A stretch of 64,000 bases of DNA from Sphingomonas sp. LaA6.9 (GTDB lineage: Bacteria; Pseudomonadota; Alphaproteobacteria; Sphingomonadales; Sphingomonadaceae). The notes below the pieces were generated by a model. The model did not search any database and was not told where the DNA came from. It saw nothing but the letters and a program-made list of their open reading frames with translations. This document shows positions 1 through 9,621 of the stretch, piece after piece. Within the stretch, counting starts at the first letter, position 1, and the number at the start of each line of letters is the position of its first letter. The stretch lies in assembly GCF_022601895.1 (NCBI RefSeq), contig NZ_JAKVIO010000006.1:1-64000 (forward strand), read 5' to 3'. The position numbers and the translations under genes were made by a program.

Positions 1-430
1 CGCTACAGCGCATATGGGTAGCGCGCGGCCGGTCAGCTTCGCTCCCACCGAGCTACACCATCATCAGGGACACGACCCAGGCCTGGTGAAGGCATGCGGT
101 GAATGTCAGGCTTTGGGCGATCAAATTTCAAACGGGAAGATCCAACATTGCAGGCAGGGGCGGAGTTTCAGCCCCTTCTTCTCCCTCCCTGAAAGGGAAC
201 GGCGAAGTTAGATCTGCTGCTGCTGCTCGGATGCCCGCCCTCGGCAGTTCCGCTGTCCCGCATGCGGGCTTGCTGTCACTGTGGCCATCAATCACAGGCT
301 CTTTGCATCGAGGATAGCGGTGCCGTGCCGTGATCGACGTTTACGATCACTGTGGGCTAACTGATTGAACGGATTGTCTTCGCGCGGCTGACCTACTGAC
401 CTTAGCCGCGCATTGCCCAAAGGCCGTGCG
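1..430. other. Non-coding or undetermined stretch at window start
   Basis: I see no convincing gene here. Open frames on both strands are short and lack family resemblance. Positions about 12-60 read on the minus strand resemble the D-arm of a tRNA, but no anticodon stem can be folded. Positions about 155-195 contain C/G-rich stretches reminiscent of the palindromic intergenic elements found later in the window. Confidence 0.4.
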
Positions 431-832
431 TCATGCCTTGCGAAAGAAGCGCTCGGCGATCTCGGTGGCGATACGCGCCGGCTTCAGCGTCTTGGCGTCG
501 ATGCAGCACCAGCTCGATTTCACCTCGGCCAGCACCTCTTCGCCGCGCTTGATCAGCGTTTCGTAGAAGGCGCGCGCGCCTTGCACCTTTTCGAGGATGA
601 CGGTGGCGATCACCTCGTCGTCGAGGAAGGCGGGCTTGCGATAGGTGATCTCGTGCTTGAGCGCGACCCACAGGTGTTTCGCCACCGCATCGGGCGGCGC
701 CAGCGAGCGCCAGTGGTCGAGCACGGCTTCCTGCACCCAGTTCAGATAGTTGGCGTTGTTCACATGCCCCATGAAGTCGATATCGCCGGGAACGATTTCG
801 ATCGGATGGTCATGGGGAATCGCTACGGTCAT
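431..832 (-). CDS. Acyl-CoA thioesterase, 4HBT hot-dog family (FadM/YbgC-like)
   Basis: 133 residues, the usual length for a single hot-dog-fold thioesterase. The N-terminal segment contains DIDFMGHVNNANYLNWVQEA, the family pattern in which the Asp and the H-x-N-N loop form the active site; the rest matches the 4HBT order with K-H-E-I-T-Y-R in the central strand. The family hydrolyses acyl-CoA or related thioesters in the cytoplasm; the actual substrate cannot be told. It stands alone: the next gene on the same strand begins 44 nt upstream and belongs to carbohydrate metabolism. ATG start at 832; no strong ribosome-binding site is seen. Confidence 0.85.
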   Translation of the reverse strand: MTVAIPHDHPIEIVPGDIDFMGHVNNANYLNWVQEAVLDHWRSLAPPDAVAKHLWVALKHEITYRKPAFLDDEVIATVILEKVQGARAFYETLIKRGEEVLAEVKSSWCCIDAKTLKPARIATEIAERFFRKA

Positions 833-876
833 GCGCTTACATTACTGTAAATAGTCGTGAAAGGCGAGGAGAAGCT

Positions 877-2214
877 TCACTTCATCAGGTCGAGCAGTGC
901 CGGGACCGGCACAAAGGCGAAGGCGACTGAACTGTCGGCCACACCATAGGGCATGAAGATCAGGTCGCCATGCTTCATCGCGCCGCAGGTATAGACGACA
1001 TTGGGCACATAGCCCTCGCGGTCCTGGTCGACGGCGGCAAGGACGGGCTCGGGCGTGCGCGCGAGCACCTTGGAAGGATCCTTCTTGTCGAGCAGTGCGG
1101 CGCCGATCGAATATTTGCGCATCGCGCCGACGCCGTGGGTGAGCAACAGCCAGCCCTCATCGAGCTCGATCGGCGGGCCGCAATTGCCCATCTGGACAAG
1201 CTCCCAGGGATAGACGGGCTCGAGCAGCTTCTCGCCTTCCTCCCAATGATCGATCGAGTCGGATTTCAGCAGGAAGATATTTTCGCCGTCCTGCCGGCCG
1301 ATCATCATATAGCTGCCGTCGATCATCCGGGGGAACAGCGCCATGCCCTTGTTGCGCGCCGCAGCCCCCTTGATGGGCACGAGATCGAAGCAGTGAAAAT
1401 CGCGCGTGCGCATCAGCTCGGACTGGATCTCGCGCCCCGAATAGGCGGTGTAGGTGCCGATCCATTCCACCGACCCGTCCTGATGCGTGAACTGGACGAG
1501 GCGCAGGTCCTCGAGCCCGTTGCGCTGCGCGGGGGTGATCGGGAAGATCACCGTGCCGGACAGGGTGCTGTCGGCGTGGCGATAGACCGTGACCGGACCC
1601 TCGGGCACGCGGTCCTCTGGCTCGTCGAGCGCGTCGGCGGCGGTCGCGAAAGGCGGCTCGGGCGCCAGCGTCAGCTGGCCTTTCTCGGTGATGATCCCCT
1701 CGCGAAACACGACCGTTGAGATATGCCCTTCTCCCACCGCGCGCAGCGACATGATGATGCGCTGCGACCCCTTGGGCATGCCCGTCTGGTCATGGTGCGC
1801 GACCACGCTGGGATTCATCAGCGCAGCGGCGGCATAGCTGTATTCATGGCAGAAATAGGCGCCGATAAGCTGGCGCTTGTCATCGCCGATATCGCCCAGA
1901 TCGCGACCGAACTGTGCCTCGATTTCCTCATAGCGCGTCATGAACACGCGGCGCGTCTGCCAGTGGCGCTCCTCGAAATCCTTGAGCACGGCCTCGAGCT
2001 GCGCGCGCGCGACCTTGGTGTCCATTTCGAGCACTTCCTCGATCAGCCGTTGCGAGCGGCTGCGGGTCGCGCCATTGGCCTGCCAGGCGAGGTGAAAGGG
2101 GCGGACCACCACGCGCGAGGGGTCGGCGTAAAGCCGCAGGTGGTGATTGTAGACGCTGAGCATCGACTTCCCAGGCTCCACCAGCGCTCCCCCGCTGCGC
2201 GCCTGAAAATTCAA
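877..2214 (-). CDS. Glycoside hydrolase family 130 protein (mannoside phosphorylase/mannosidase type)
   Basis: 445 residues. The C-terminal two thirds look like the five-bladed propeller of GH130: a segment with RTRDF, KGMALFPR, MIGRQDGENIFL and later VQMGNCGPPIELDEGWLLLTHGV, a pattern shared by beta-mannoside phosphorylases and beta-1,2-mannosidases. About 130 N-terminal residues precede the propeller, so this belongs to the longer GH130 subgroup. The family breaks beta-mannosidic links, either with phosphate or with water; which applies is not visible. Its start overlaps the stop of the upstream glycosyltransferase by 4 nt (ATGA at 2211-2214), so the two are translationally coupled and probably act on one mannose-containing glycan (inference). 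No signal peptide: cytoplasmic. Confidence 0.85.
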   Translation of the reverse strand: MNFQARSGGALVEPGKSMLSVYNHHLRLYADPSRVVVRPFHLAWQANGATRSRSQRLIEEVLEMDTKVARAQLEAVLKDFEERHWQTRRVFMTRYEEIEAQFGRDLGDIGDDKRQLIGAYFCHEYSYAAAALMNPSVVAHHDQTGMPKGSQRIIMSLRAVGEGHISTVVFREGIITEKGQLTLAPEPPFATAADALDEPEDRVPEGPVTVYRHADSTLSGTVIFPITPAQRNGLEDLRLVQFTHQDGSVEWIGTYTAYSGREIQSELMRTRDFHCFDLVPIKGAAARNKGMALFPRMIDGSYMMIGRQDGENIFLLKSDSIDHWEEGEKLLEPVYPWELVQMGNCGPPIELDEGWLLLTHGVGAMRKYSIGAALLDKKDPSKVLARTPEPVLAAVDQDREGYVPNVVYTCGAMKHGDLIFMPYGVADSSVAFAFVPVPALLDLMK

Positions 2215-4496
2215 GCGACGGCATCCAGCCGTTTTGGCACGGCTGTGGCGGCCTTGGAAAGCCGGGAAATTGCGCAGGACGCAAGTTGCAGCGCGAGGAT
2301 CGATTCTGCGCCCTGGTTGCGGTTGAGCCCCGTGGGCATCAGCCCGTCGAAGCAGCCGCCATCGGCCCGCGTGGCCAGCGGCATGTCGAGGTCGTTCTCG
2401 CCGAGGAACCAGCGATAGGCGCGCTGCGCCTCGTCAACCCAGCGGACATCCCCCGATGCGGCAAACGCCGCCTCGCAGGCGTCGATCGTCGCCTGCGCCT
2501 CGAGCGGCTGCTGGTCGAAGGGCATGGGGGGCTGGAATTCGCGTCCGAAGCTGTCGGTCCCTACCGCGCGAAAATGGCCTTCGGGCGCGATCTGTTGCGC
2601 GACGATCCATTCGAGCGTCTGCAGCCCGCATGCGCGATAGTCCTCGCGCCCAAGCGCCACCCCTGCGCGCAGCAGCGCCTCGGGCAAGCGCGCATTGTCA
2701 TAGGCGAGCACCGTTTCGAACCACGGCCAGTCGGGCCGCCGCGATTCCGCAAGAAGCGACAATAGCTGATCGCCGAAGCTCTCGAGGATCTCGCGCGCTG
2801 CGCCATGGCCGTGCCGCGCCTCGATCACCGCGGCGGCGCCGAGCATCGCAAAGGCCTGCGCGCGAGGCGCTTCGAGCGCGAGCGCGTGATAGGCGGTACG
2901 ATCGAACAGATTGGCTGCCCAGTCGGCGTGCTTCTGGATGGGCGCATGGCGCGATGTGACACCCAGCGACCACAGCGCTCGCCCGTGGCTGTCCTCGGAT
3001 CCGAAATCCTCGCACCAACTCCGGTCGAAGCGCATGAAGTTCCGGAAGCGGCCGTGGTCGGGGTTCCAGCTATGCTGGACGAAGGCCGCATAGACCGTCA
3101 TCCACTGGTCGCGCAGGCTTTCCTCCACATCCTCCATCCGGCTCAGCAGGATGAGCGCACGTGCATTGTCGTCGACGCAATAGCCGTGATGCCTGTCGGG
3201 CACAGAATAGATGCCGTGCTGGTACATGCCCGTCGAATCGCTCATGCGCAGAACCGCGGAGAGGTCTGGGGCGAGTGCTGTCGCGCCAGCGCTGGCCTTG
3301 CCCAGACGGCGCGGGCTGCGCCTTTCCATCTCGCCCAATATCACGGCTGCCTGTTCGGCTACGCGCGCCCAGGTCATCGTGCGGCCACGGGCATAGGCGC
3401 GCGCGGCAAGGGCGGTGCGCCCGGCGTCGTCGGCAAGCAATGCGCTGATCGCGTCACCCATTTGCGCGCTGTCCGAAAAATCGACCAGCACCCCATGCCG
3501 CTGATCCAGTATCTCCGTCGCATGGATATAGGGCGTCGATACGACGGGCTTGCCCACACCTACGGCATAGGACAGCGTGCCCGATGTGATCTGGTCGCGC
3601 TTCAGATAGGGGGTCACATAAACGTCGGCCGCCTGGAGATAGTCGAGCAGTTCATCGGTTCCCACGAAGGCGTCGATAAAGCGGAGATGCGCGCTCACGC
3701 CCAGCGTCTCGGCCAGCGCGATCAGGCGCTCGCGATAGGCTTCGCCCTCGCGTCGCGCCAGATTGGGATGCGTGGCGCCCAGCACGACATAGAGCGCCTG
3801 CGGATGCGCCGCCACGATGCGCGGCATCGCTTCGATCGCCACCTCGATCCCCTTGTCGGGCGCGAGCAGGCCGAAGGTCAGGATGACGTCGCGCCCCTCA
3901 AAACCGAAGCGCGGCTTGAGCGTCTCGGGGGCGACCAGCGCGCGGTCGGGAACGCCGTGAGGGATCACCTCGATCTGTGCATCGCTGACGCCATAGACGC
4001 GGCGCAATATCTCGCGGCCCGTTTCTGCCATGACGATCAGCCTGGAAGCGCGGCGCGCCAGCGCCTCCAGCACGCGACGCTCGTCCGCGCCAGGCTTTTC
4101 GAGCACGGTGTGCAGCGTCACGAGGACGGGCAGGTTGACCCGGTCGAGCAGGCTCAGGATGAACTCGCCGGCGGAGCCTCCGAAAATGCCATATTCGTGC
4201 TGAAGCCAGACCGCCCGTGCGCCGCTGTCGGCGATCGTCCGAGCGGCTGCACGGTAGGCGGCCGCATCGTGCTGGTCGATGGTGGAGACATGCTCGGGAT
4301 AGATGATCCCCGTGCCGTCATCCATCGCATAGAGGTCAACGCGCATCGCGGGGAAGCGCGCGCGCAGCGCATCATATGTGTCGCTGGTAAAGGTCGCGAT
4401 ACCGCAGCGCCGCGGCAAAGCATTGCCGATCAGCGCGATGTGCGCCGGTGCTTCGATGGAAAACGCTTCACGGGAAGTCGTCTCGTCCATGGTCAC
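2211..4496 (-). CDS. Glycosyltransferase family 4 fused to a C-terminal six-hairpin domain
   Basis: 761 residues, about twice a normal GT4 enzyme. Residues 15-390 form a GT-B glycosyltransferase: N-terminal LIGNALPRRCGIATFT, then VIPHGVPDRA, FGLLAPDKGIEVAIEAM, DVYVTPYLKRDQITSGTLSY and GVGKPVVSTPY, typical of retaining GT4 enzymes. From about residue 405 to the end the sequence changes to an alpha-helical domain beginning DSTGMYQHGIYSVPDRHHGY with DDNARAL, WCEDFGSEDSHGRALW and a late CFDGLMPTGLNRNQGAES, which looks like an (alpha/alpha)6 toroid as in glycosidases. Coupled with the GH130 gene through ATGA. Cytoplasmic by absence of a signal. Acceptor and donor unknown; GDP-mannose is a guess based on the GH130 partner. 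Confidence 0.85.
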   Translation of the reverse strand: MTMDETTSREAFSIEAPAHIALIGNALPRRCGIATFTSDTYDALRARFPAMRVDLYAMDDGTGIIYPEHVSTIDQHDAAAYRAAARTIADSGARAVWLQHEYGIFGGSAGEFILSLLDRVNLPVLVTLHTVLEKPGADERRVLEALARRASRLIVMAETGREILRRVYGVSDAQIEVIPHGVPDRALVAPETLKPRFGFEGRDVILTFGLLAPDKGIEVAIEAMPRIVAAHPQALYVVLGATHPNLARREGEAYRERLIALAETLGVSAHLRFIDAFVGTDELLDYLQAADVYVTPYLKRDQITSGTLSYAVGVGKPVVSTPYIHATEILDQRHGVLVDFSDSAQMGDAISALLADDAGRTALAARAYARGRTMTWARVAEQAAVILGEMERRSPRRLGKASAGATALAPDLSAVLRMSDSTGMYQHGIYSVPDRHHGYCVDDNARALILLSRMEDVEESLRDQWMTVYAAFVQHSWNPDHGRFRNFMRFDRSWCEDFGSEDSHGRALWSLGVTSRHAPIQKHADWAANLFDRTAYHALALEAPRAQAFAMLGAAAVIEARHGHGAAREILESFGDQLLSLLAESRRPDWPWFETVLAYDNARLPEALLRAGVALGREDYRACGLQTLEWIVAQQIAPEGHFRAVGTDSFGREFQPPMPFDQQPLEAQATIDACEAAFAASGDVRWVDEAQRAYRWFLGENDLDMPLATRADGGCFDGLMPTGLNRNQGAESILALQLASCAISRLSKAATAVPKRLDAVA

Positions 4497-4509
4497 CCTT
4501 TCGCTGGTG

Positions 4510-4523
4510 CAACAAATATGTTG
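4510..4523. promoter_or_regulatory. Hyphenated palindrome in divergent promoter region
   Basis: CAACA-AATA-TGTTG lies 13 nt upstream of the glycosyltransferase start, in the 218-nt gap between that gene and the SEL1-repeat gene. The gap is visibly AT-richer than its surroundings. A regulator-binding role is inference; no regulator gene lies next to it. Confidence 0.3.
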
Positions 4524-4714
4524 GCGTCAAAACCCTGCGCTACAGAACGACTCCGAAGGGGGATGGTTGCTCATATTGTGCAATGCAACAAGGAGATTCC
4601 GCAGGCCGTTGGAATCATGCGGCCAAGCGCTGCTAGTCATCATGCTCAGGGGGTCTTGACCGTTGTCGGGGGGCCTCGGCTATCAGACGCCGGGAGCTTT
4701 GGGGGAGGGCAAGA

Positions 4715-6586
4715 ATGTTGAATTCGGTTGCGTTGCTGTTTTTAGTCGTGTCGGCGCTTGCTCTACCCGCAGCATCTGTTGTTCGCGCGCCGACCGACGC
4801 GATTTCGGCGAGCGATATGCTGGTCAGTGCGCGCGTGGCCGCAGCCGAGGGGCGTGAAGACGAGGCGGTGCGGCTCTATCGCACACTGGCCGAGCACGAT
4901 GATGCCGAGGCGATGTTCCTTCTGGGACAGGCGCTTCGGTCAGCGGATGGTGCCGCTCGCGATTTCGCCGAGGCGCGGAGATGGTTGCAGCGCAGCGCGG
5001 CGCAGAATCATGCAGGCGCGATCGTCGAACTCGGCTTGATGCTGGAACTGGGCCAGGGTGTTGAAGCGAATCCCGTCGAAGCGACCGATGCCTATCGCCG
5101 TGGCGCCGATCTTGGCGACGCGCGCGGAGCGTATTTCCTTGGCGTGAACTATCGGGACGGAATCGGGGCTGTGGCGGATGCGGCTGCCGCGGCTCGCTGG
5201 TTCCGGGTTGCGGCGGGAAGGGGGAGTTCCAGCGCGATGCAGGCGCTCGGCATCGCCTACGACACCGGCGCAGGAGTCAAACGAGACGATGGAGAAGCGC
5301 TGAGCTGGTTCCGAAAGGGGGCGGCGCTTGGCGACAGCTATTCGGAGCGTAGCGTCGGGATCATGTATCGCGACGGCCGCGGCGTGAAACGGGATCCGGT
5401 CGAGGCACTGCGCTGGTTCCGCAAGTCTGCGGATCAGGGCAATACTTGGGCGCTCAACGATGTAGGCATCGCCTATGCGGACGGGCAGGGCGTCGCCGAG
5501 GACGACGTCGAAGCAGCGCGCTGGTATCGCAAGGCTGCCGATGCCGGAAACGAAGTGGCGATGTATAATCTGGCACGGGCCTATGCGACGGGCGCCGGCG
5601 TTTCGAAGGATAACGCGGAAGCGTTGCGGCTTTATCGCAAGTCGGCCGACCTTGGCGACGGGGACGCGATGGTTCAGGTCGGCTATGCGTATGAGACCGC
5701 GGCAGACGTCAAGGAGGATTTCGCCGAGGCTGCGCGCTGGTATCGCAAGGCAGCGGACGCAGGCAATGCCACTGGGCTTTACAATCTCGCCAACCTCCAT
5801 CGAAATGGCAAAGGCGTGAAGCAGGACTATACAGAGGCGCTTCGTCTGTACCGTCTGGCGAGCGAAAATGGCGATGTCGACGCGCTGCACTGGATCGGAA
5901 TCATGTTTCAGGACGGCCTCGGTGTGCCGGCCGATCCCAAGGAAGCGGTGCGTTGGTACCAGAAGGGCGCGGACAAGGACGAGCCCTGGGCGGCCGCCAA
6001 CCTTGCCCTGATGTACCTGAACGGAAATGGCGTTGCGAAGGATCTGCCGCGGGCTTTGCAATTGCTGCACAAGGCGGCTGAGGGAGACGTGCCCTTTGCA
6101 TGGTCGACCCTTGGCAACCTCTATTACGACGGCGATGGCGTGACGCAGGACAAGACGAAGAGCGCCGGATATTACGCCAGGGCGGCGGAACTGGGGGATG
6201 CCGATGGCCAGCACGGCTATGCTTTCGCCTTGCTCAATGGCGAAGGGGTCGCGGTGGATGCGAAGGCCGCCATCGGCTGGCTGAGGAAGGCGGTCGATCA
6301 GGACGACAGCGAGGCCATGGTCCTGCTCGGTGCTTGCCATGAGGAAGGCAAGGGCGTTGCTGTCGACGCTCGCGAAGCGAACCGACTGTATCTGCAGGCT
6401 GCCGAACTCGGCAACGCACTCGCGATGCGCTATCTGGGCATCAATTATCGCGACGGTATCGGCGCCGATGCCGACGAGAAGCAGGCCGAGGCATGGTTCC
6501 GCAAGGCTATGGACGCCGATGACAAGGAAGCGCCCACCTTGCTGTTCAACATGCTCAACGGCGGTAATTATCCCCTGCCGCGATAG
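4715..6586 (+). CDS. Exported SEL1-like repeat protein
   Basis: 623 residues. An N-terminal hydrophobic segment (residues 4-20, [11 protein letters not shown] after three more residues) looks like a Sec signal, so the protein is probably periplasmic. After about residue 35 nearly the whole chain is made of about 16 SEL1/TPR-like repeats of 36 residues, each carrying the A-x-x-W-[YF]-R-K-A-A-[DE]-x-G-[DN]-x-x-A pattern followed by L-G-x-x-[YF]-x-x-G-x-G-V. Such solenoids are adaptors for protein-protein contacts; partner unknown. ATG start preceded by GGGGGAGGGCAAGA. Its last 19 nt overlap the end of queF on the other strand. Confidence 0.9.
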   Translation: MLNSVALLFLVVSALALPAASVVRAPTDAISASDMLVSARVAAAEGREDEAVRLYRTLAEHDDAEAMFLLGQALRSADGAARDFAEARRWLQRSAAQNHAGAIVELGLMLELGQGVEANPVEATDAYRRGADLGDARGAYFLGVNYRDGIGAVADAAAAARWFRVAAGRGSSSAMQALGIAYDTGAGVKRDDGEALSWFRKGAALGDSYSERSVGIMYRDGRGVKRDPVEALRWFRKSADQGNTWALNDVGIAYADGQGVAEDDVEAARWYRKAADAGNEVAMYNLARAYATGAGVSKDNAEALRLYRKSADLGDGDAMVQVGYAYETAADVKEDFAEAARWYRKAADAGNATGLYNLANLHRNGKGVKQDYTEALRLYRLASENGDVDALHWIGIMFQDGLGVPADPKEAVRWYQKGADKDEPWAAANLALMYLNGNGVAKDLPRALQLLHKAAEGDVPFAWSTLGNLYYDGDGVTQDKTKSAGYYARAAELGDADGQHGYAFALLNGEGVAVDAKAAIGWLRKAVDQDDSEAMVLLGACHEEGKGVAVDAREANRLYLQAAELGNALAMRYLGINYRDGIGADADEKQAEAWFRKAMDADDKEAPTLLFNMLNGGNYPLPR

Positions 6587-7014
6587 CCCGGCACACCCTG
6601 CTCGGGGAGCCACAGCCCGGCAGGCGGTTCGCCCGATTGCCAGAACACGTCGATCGGGATGCCGCCGCGCGGATACCAGTAGCCGCCGATGCGCAGCCAT
6701 TTGGGTTGCATTTCGGCGAACAGCCGCTCGCCGATCCCCACGGTGCAATCCTCGTGAAAGGCGCGGTGGTTACGGAATGCGCCGAGAAACAGCTTCAGCG
6801 ACTTGGATTCGACGATGGTCGCCTCGGGCGCATAGTCGATCACCAGATGCGCGAAATCGGGCTGGCCGGTGACCGGGCAAAGCGAGGTGAATTCGGGCGC
6901 GGTAAAGCGGACGAGATAAGGTCGTCCCGTGCGCGGATTGGGGACATAATCGAGCACCGCCTCTTCGGGCGAGTTGGGGAGCGTCGAGGTCTGGCCGAGA
7001 TGGGTTGTCTGCAT
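6568..7014 (-). CDS. queF: NADPH-dependent 7-cyano-7-deazaguanine reductase
   Basis: 148 residues, the unimodular (short) QueF form. It reduces preQ0 to preQ1 in queuosine biosynthesis. Visible signatures: the nucleophile Cys46 in [13 protein letters not shown] with Asp53, and the NADPH-binding QueF motif ESKSLK at residues 69-74, followed by [12 protein letters not shown] chose the ATG at 7014 (MQTTHLGQ), because the extra upstream codons to 7101 are low-quality and the family begins here. It is transcribed alone; the 3' end converges with and overlaps the SEL1 gene by 19 nt. No queuosine genes lie beside it. Confidence 0.95.
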   Translation of the reverse strand: MQTTHLGQTSTLPNSPEEAVLDYVPNPRTGRPYLVRFTAPEFTSLCPVTGQPDFAHLVIDYAPEATIVESKSLKLFLGAFRNHRAFHEDCTVGIGERLFAEMQPKWLRIGGYWYPRGGIPIDVFWQSGEPPAGLWLPEQGVPGYRGRG

Positions 7015-7140
7015 AACTGGCCATTTAGGGGATGCCCGCGCGGATAACCACCCTTTCGGTATTTTCGACCAACGACACTTGCCGCCGCGGCGCGCGAGCA
7101 ATAGCAGGTCGATCAGATACTATATTCAAAGGGGCGCGGC

Positions 7141-8664
7141 GTGCTGAAATCGTTTGGAAAACTCATGGCTTGCGTGGGTGCTGTCGCGCTTGCCGCGAGC
7201 ACGCCGGCATTCGCGCAGGACAAGGAAAAGGACAAGCCCGCTGCCGAAGCGCCAAAAGACGAGGCGATCCCAGCCCCCAGGCGATCGGTGACCAGACATA
7301 GCGGCCGCTTTGGCGGACAGGCAATCAGCTACACCGCCACCGCGAGCGAGACCTACCTCAAGGCCGATGACGGCACCCCGCGCGCGTCGATCTTCTCGAT
7401 ATCCTATGTGAAGGATGGCAAGGATCCCAACCGGCCAGTCACCTTTCTGTTCAACGGCGGACCGGGCTCGGGCTCGGTCTGGCTCCACATGGGTGCCTTC
7501 GGCCCCAAGCGCGTTGCCATCCCCTCGGACGCGCGCGATGACGGCGCGCCGCCCTATCCGATCGTCGACAATCCCGACAGCCTGCTCGACGTCACCGACA
7601 TCGTCTTCATCGACCCCGTCGGCACGGGTTTCAGCCATGCGCTCGGCAAGACCGATCCCAAGGACTTCTACGGCGTCACCAAGGATGCCGAATCGATCGC
7701 GCAGTTCATCCGGTTGTGGCTGAACGAGAATGGCCGCTGGAACGCACCAAAATATCTGGGCGGCGAAAGCTATGGCACGACGCGCTCGGCCGCAGTGCTC
7801 GACCAGCTCGAGGGGGCGTATAACGATGTCGGCCTGAACGGCGTCATCCTGATCTCGACGGTGCTCGATTTCGCGGCGGGTGCGGACACGCCGGGCAACG
7901 AGATGTCCTACATCCTCAACGTGCCCTCGATGGCCGCGACAGCGCTCTACCATGGCAAGGCGCAGTCGGCGGGCGGGGTCGAGCAGTTCGTCGAGGAAGC
8001 GCGCCGATGGGCAATCGGGCCCTATGCCGCCGCCTTGCTCCAGGGCAATGCCCTGGCGGGTGAAGAGCGTGCGCAGGTACGCCGCGATCTAGCGCGTTTC
8101 ACGGGGCTGTCGGAGACCTTTCTCGAACAGGCCGATCTGCGCGTATTGCCGTCGCGATTCTACAAGGAGCTGCTGCGCGATCGCGGTCTTACCGTCGGCC
8201 GGCTCGACAGCCGCTACACCGGCAAGGATTATGACAATGCGGGTGAGGAACCCGACAATGACCCCAGCTTCTACGGGATCGACGCCGGCTATACCGCGGC
8301 GATCAACGCGCACGCACGAGAGACGCTGAAGTTCGATACCGATCGCCGCTATGTCACCATCGGCAGCGTCGGCCCTTGGGACTGGCGCCTCGGCAATGGC
8401 CGTGACAGCGACGTCTATCTCAATGTCGCGCCGTATATCGGCAAGGGTCTGCGCGAGAATGCCGGGCTGCGCGTTTTCGTGGGGCAGGGCTATTACGACT
8501 TCGCCACGCCCTTCTTCGCCGCTGAATATGCGCTCAGCCGGACGGGAATGCCCAAGGACCGGATCGAGTATCGCTACTATGGATCGGGCCATATGATGTA
8601 CGTCCGCGATGAGGATCGCGCGAAGCTGAGCCAGGATATCCGGGCGTTCATCCGCGCGCGCTGA
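7141..8664 (+). CDS. Serine carboxypeptidase-like protease, family S10
   Basis: 507 residues, GTG start. A Sec signal ends near residue 26 (ALAASTPAFAQD). S10 hallmarks follow: oxyanion-region FLFNGGPGSGSVWLHM (about residues 103-117), IDPVGTGFS, nucleophile Ser210 in GGESYG, the Asp in GQGYYDFATP (about 436) and the His in GSGHMMY (about 486). The family trims C-terminal residues from peptides at acidic pH; in this bacterial branch the protein is exported and its substrates are unknown. It is followed after 114 nt by sseA, with no sign of operon linkage. Confidence 0.92.
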   Translation: MLKSFGKLMACVGAVALAASTPAFAQDKEKDKPAAEAPKDEAIPAPRRSVTRHSGRFGGQAISYTATASETYLKADDGTPRASIFSISYVKDGKDPNRPVTFLFNGGPGSGSVWLHMGAFGPKRVAIPSDARDDGAPPYPIVDNPDSLLDVTDIVFIDPVGTGFSHALGKTDPKDFYGVTKDAESIAQFIRLWLNENGRWNAPKYLGGESYGTTRSAAVLDQLEGAYNDVGLNGVILISTVLDFAAGADTPGNEMSYILNVPSMAATALYHGKAQSAGGVEQFVEEARRWAIGPYAAALLQGNALAGEERAQVRRDLARFTGLSETFLEQADLRVLPSRFYKELLRDRGLTVGRLDSRYTGKDYDNAGEEPDNDPSFYGIDAGYTAAINAHARETLKFDTDRRYVTIGSVGPWDWRLGNGRDSDVYLNVAPYIGKGLRENAGLRVFVGQGYYDFATPFFAAEYALSRTGMPKDRIEYRYYGSGHMMYVRDEDRAKLSQDIRAFIRAR

Positions 8665-8778
8665 ACCGGCTTGATCCCGTCCGTCATGGCGGTTTCGAAC
8701 GACCGGTAATCGCGCCGTCTCGACGGAGGAACCAGCGCGCACTAAGCATAGGAGGAATCAGGAAGAGGAGAGCGTTTC

Positions 8779-9621
8779 ATGGACGTGCTGGTTTCGACCG
8801 AATGGCTCGCTGGGGAACTGGGTGCATCGGACCTGCGTGTGGTGGACGCGACCTATCTGCTTCCGGGGGACGGCCGCGACGCGGCGGCGGAATATGAAGC
8901 CGCGCATATCCCGGGCGCGGTCTACATGGACCTTGAAAACCTGGTCGACGGCACGAGCGATCTTCCCAACATGCTGCCGACACCCGAGAAATTCGCGAGC
9001 CGCATGCAGTCGCTGGGGTTGGGCGACGGCAGCAGGATCGTTCTCTATGACGATTCGCCCTATCGCACCGCAGCACGTGGCTGGTGGATGCTCCGCCTGT
9101 TCGGCGCGCATGATGTCGCGATCCTCGATGGCGGCCTCGCCAAATGGAAGGCCGAGGGACGCGAGCTGGCATCGGGCAAGGAACCCCATCGGCACCGTCA
9201 CTATACGGTGTGGAAGGACGACGCGACGCTGCGCACGCTCGACCAGATGAAGGCCAATGTCGACAGCGGCGCCGAACAGGTGCTCGATGCGCGCAGCGCC
9301 GCGCGCTTCACGGGCGAGGAGGCGGATCCGCGTCCCAAGACGCATGCCGGCCACATTCCGGGGTCGAAGAACCTTCCTTACGGCAATCTCTTCAACGCCG
9401 ACGGCACCTGGAAGCAGGGCGACGCGCTGAAACAGGCGTTCGCGAGCGCTGGTATCGATCTCGGCCAGCCGATCGTCACGACGTGCGGGTCGGGCATCAC
9501 GGCTGCGGTACTCCTGTTCGGAGCGCAGCTCGCCGGTGCCAGCAAGGTCGCGCTTTATGACGGTTCGTGGAGCGAATGGGGTTCGGATCCCTCGACAAAG
9601 AAGGCGATGGGCGCGGCATGA
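8779..9621 (+). CDS. sseA: 3-mercaptopyruvate sulfurtransferase
   Basis: 280 residues with two rhodanese domains (about 1-135 and 160-280). The active-site loop CGSGITA (Cys236) is the mercaptopyruvate sulfurtransferase form rather than the thiosulfate form, and the inter-domain signature HIPGAVYMDLE / HIPGSKNLPY is present in both halves. It moves sulfur from 3-mercaptopyruvate to thiophilic acceptors in the cytoplasm. A purine-rich GAAGAGGAG sequence precedes the ATG. The stop overlaps the next start (metC) by 4 nt, linking it to sulfur amino acid metabolism. Confidence 0.93.
   Translation: MDVLVSTEWLAGELGASDLRVVDATYLLPGDGRDAAAEYEAAHIPGAVYMDLENLVDGTSDLPNMLPTPEKFASRMQSLGLGDGSRIVLYDDSPYRTAARGWWMLRLFGAHDVAILDGGLAKWKAEGRELASGKEPHRHRHYTVWKDDATLRTLDQMKANVDSGAEQVLDARSAARFTGEEADPRPKTHAGHIPGSKNLPYGNLFNADGTWKQGDALKQAFASAGIDLGQPIVTTCGSGITAAVLLFGAQLAGASKVALYDGSWSEWGSDPSTKKAMGAA

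Noticed and set aside
12-62. tRNA-like D-arm on the minus strand (TGGTGTAGCTCGGTGGGAGC)
   Set aside because: The D-stem can form, but the following bases cannot form an anticodon stem and no T-loop sequence is visible before the window edge.
2805-4721. Long plus-strand frame opposite the glycosyltransferase
   Set aside because: Antisense to a well-supported GT4 gene; no domain pattern.
4940-6748. Long minus-strand frame opposite the SEL1-repeat gene
   Set aside because: The SEL1 consensus repeats are on the plus strand; the minus frame merely mirrors their periodicity.
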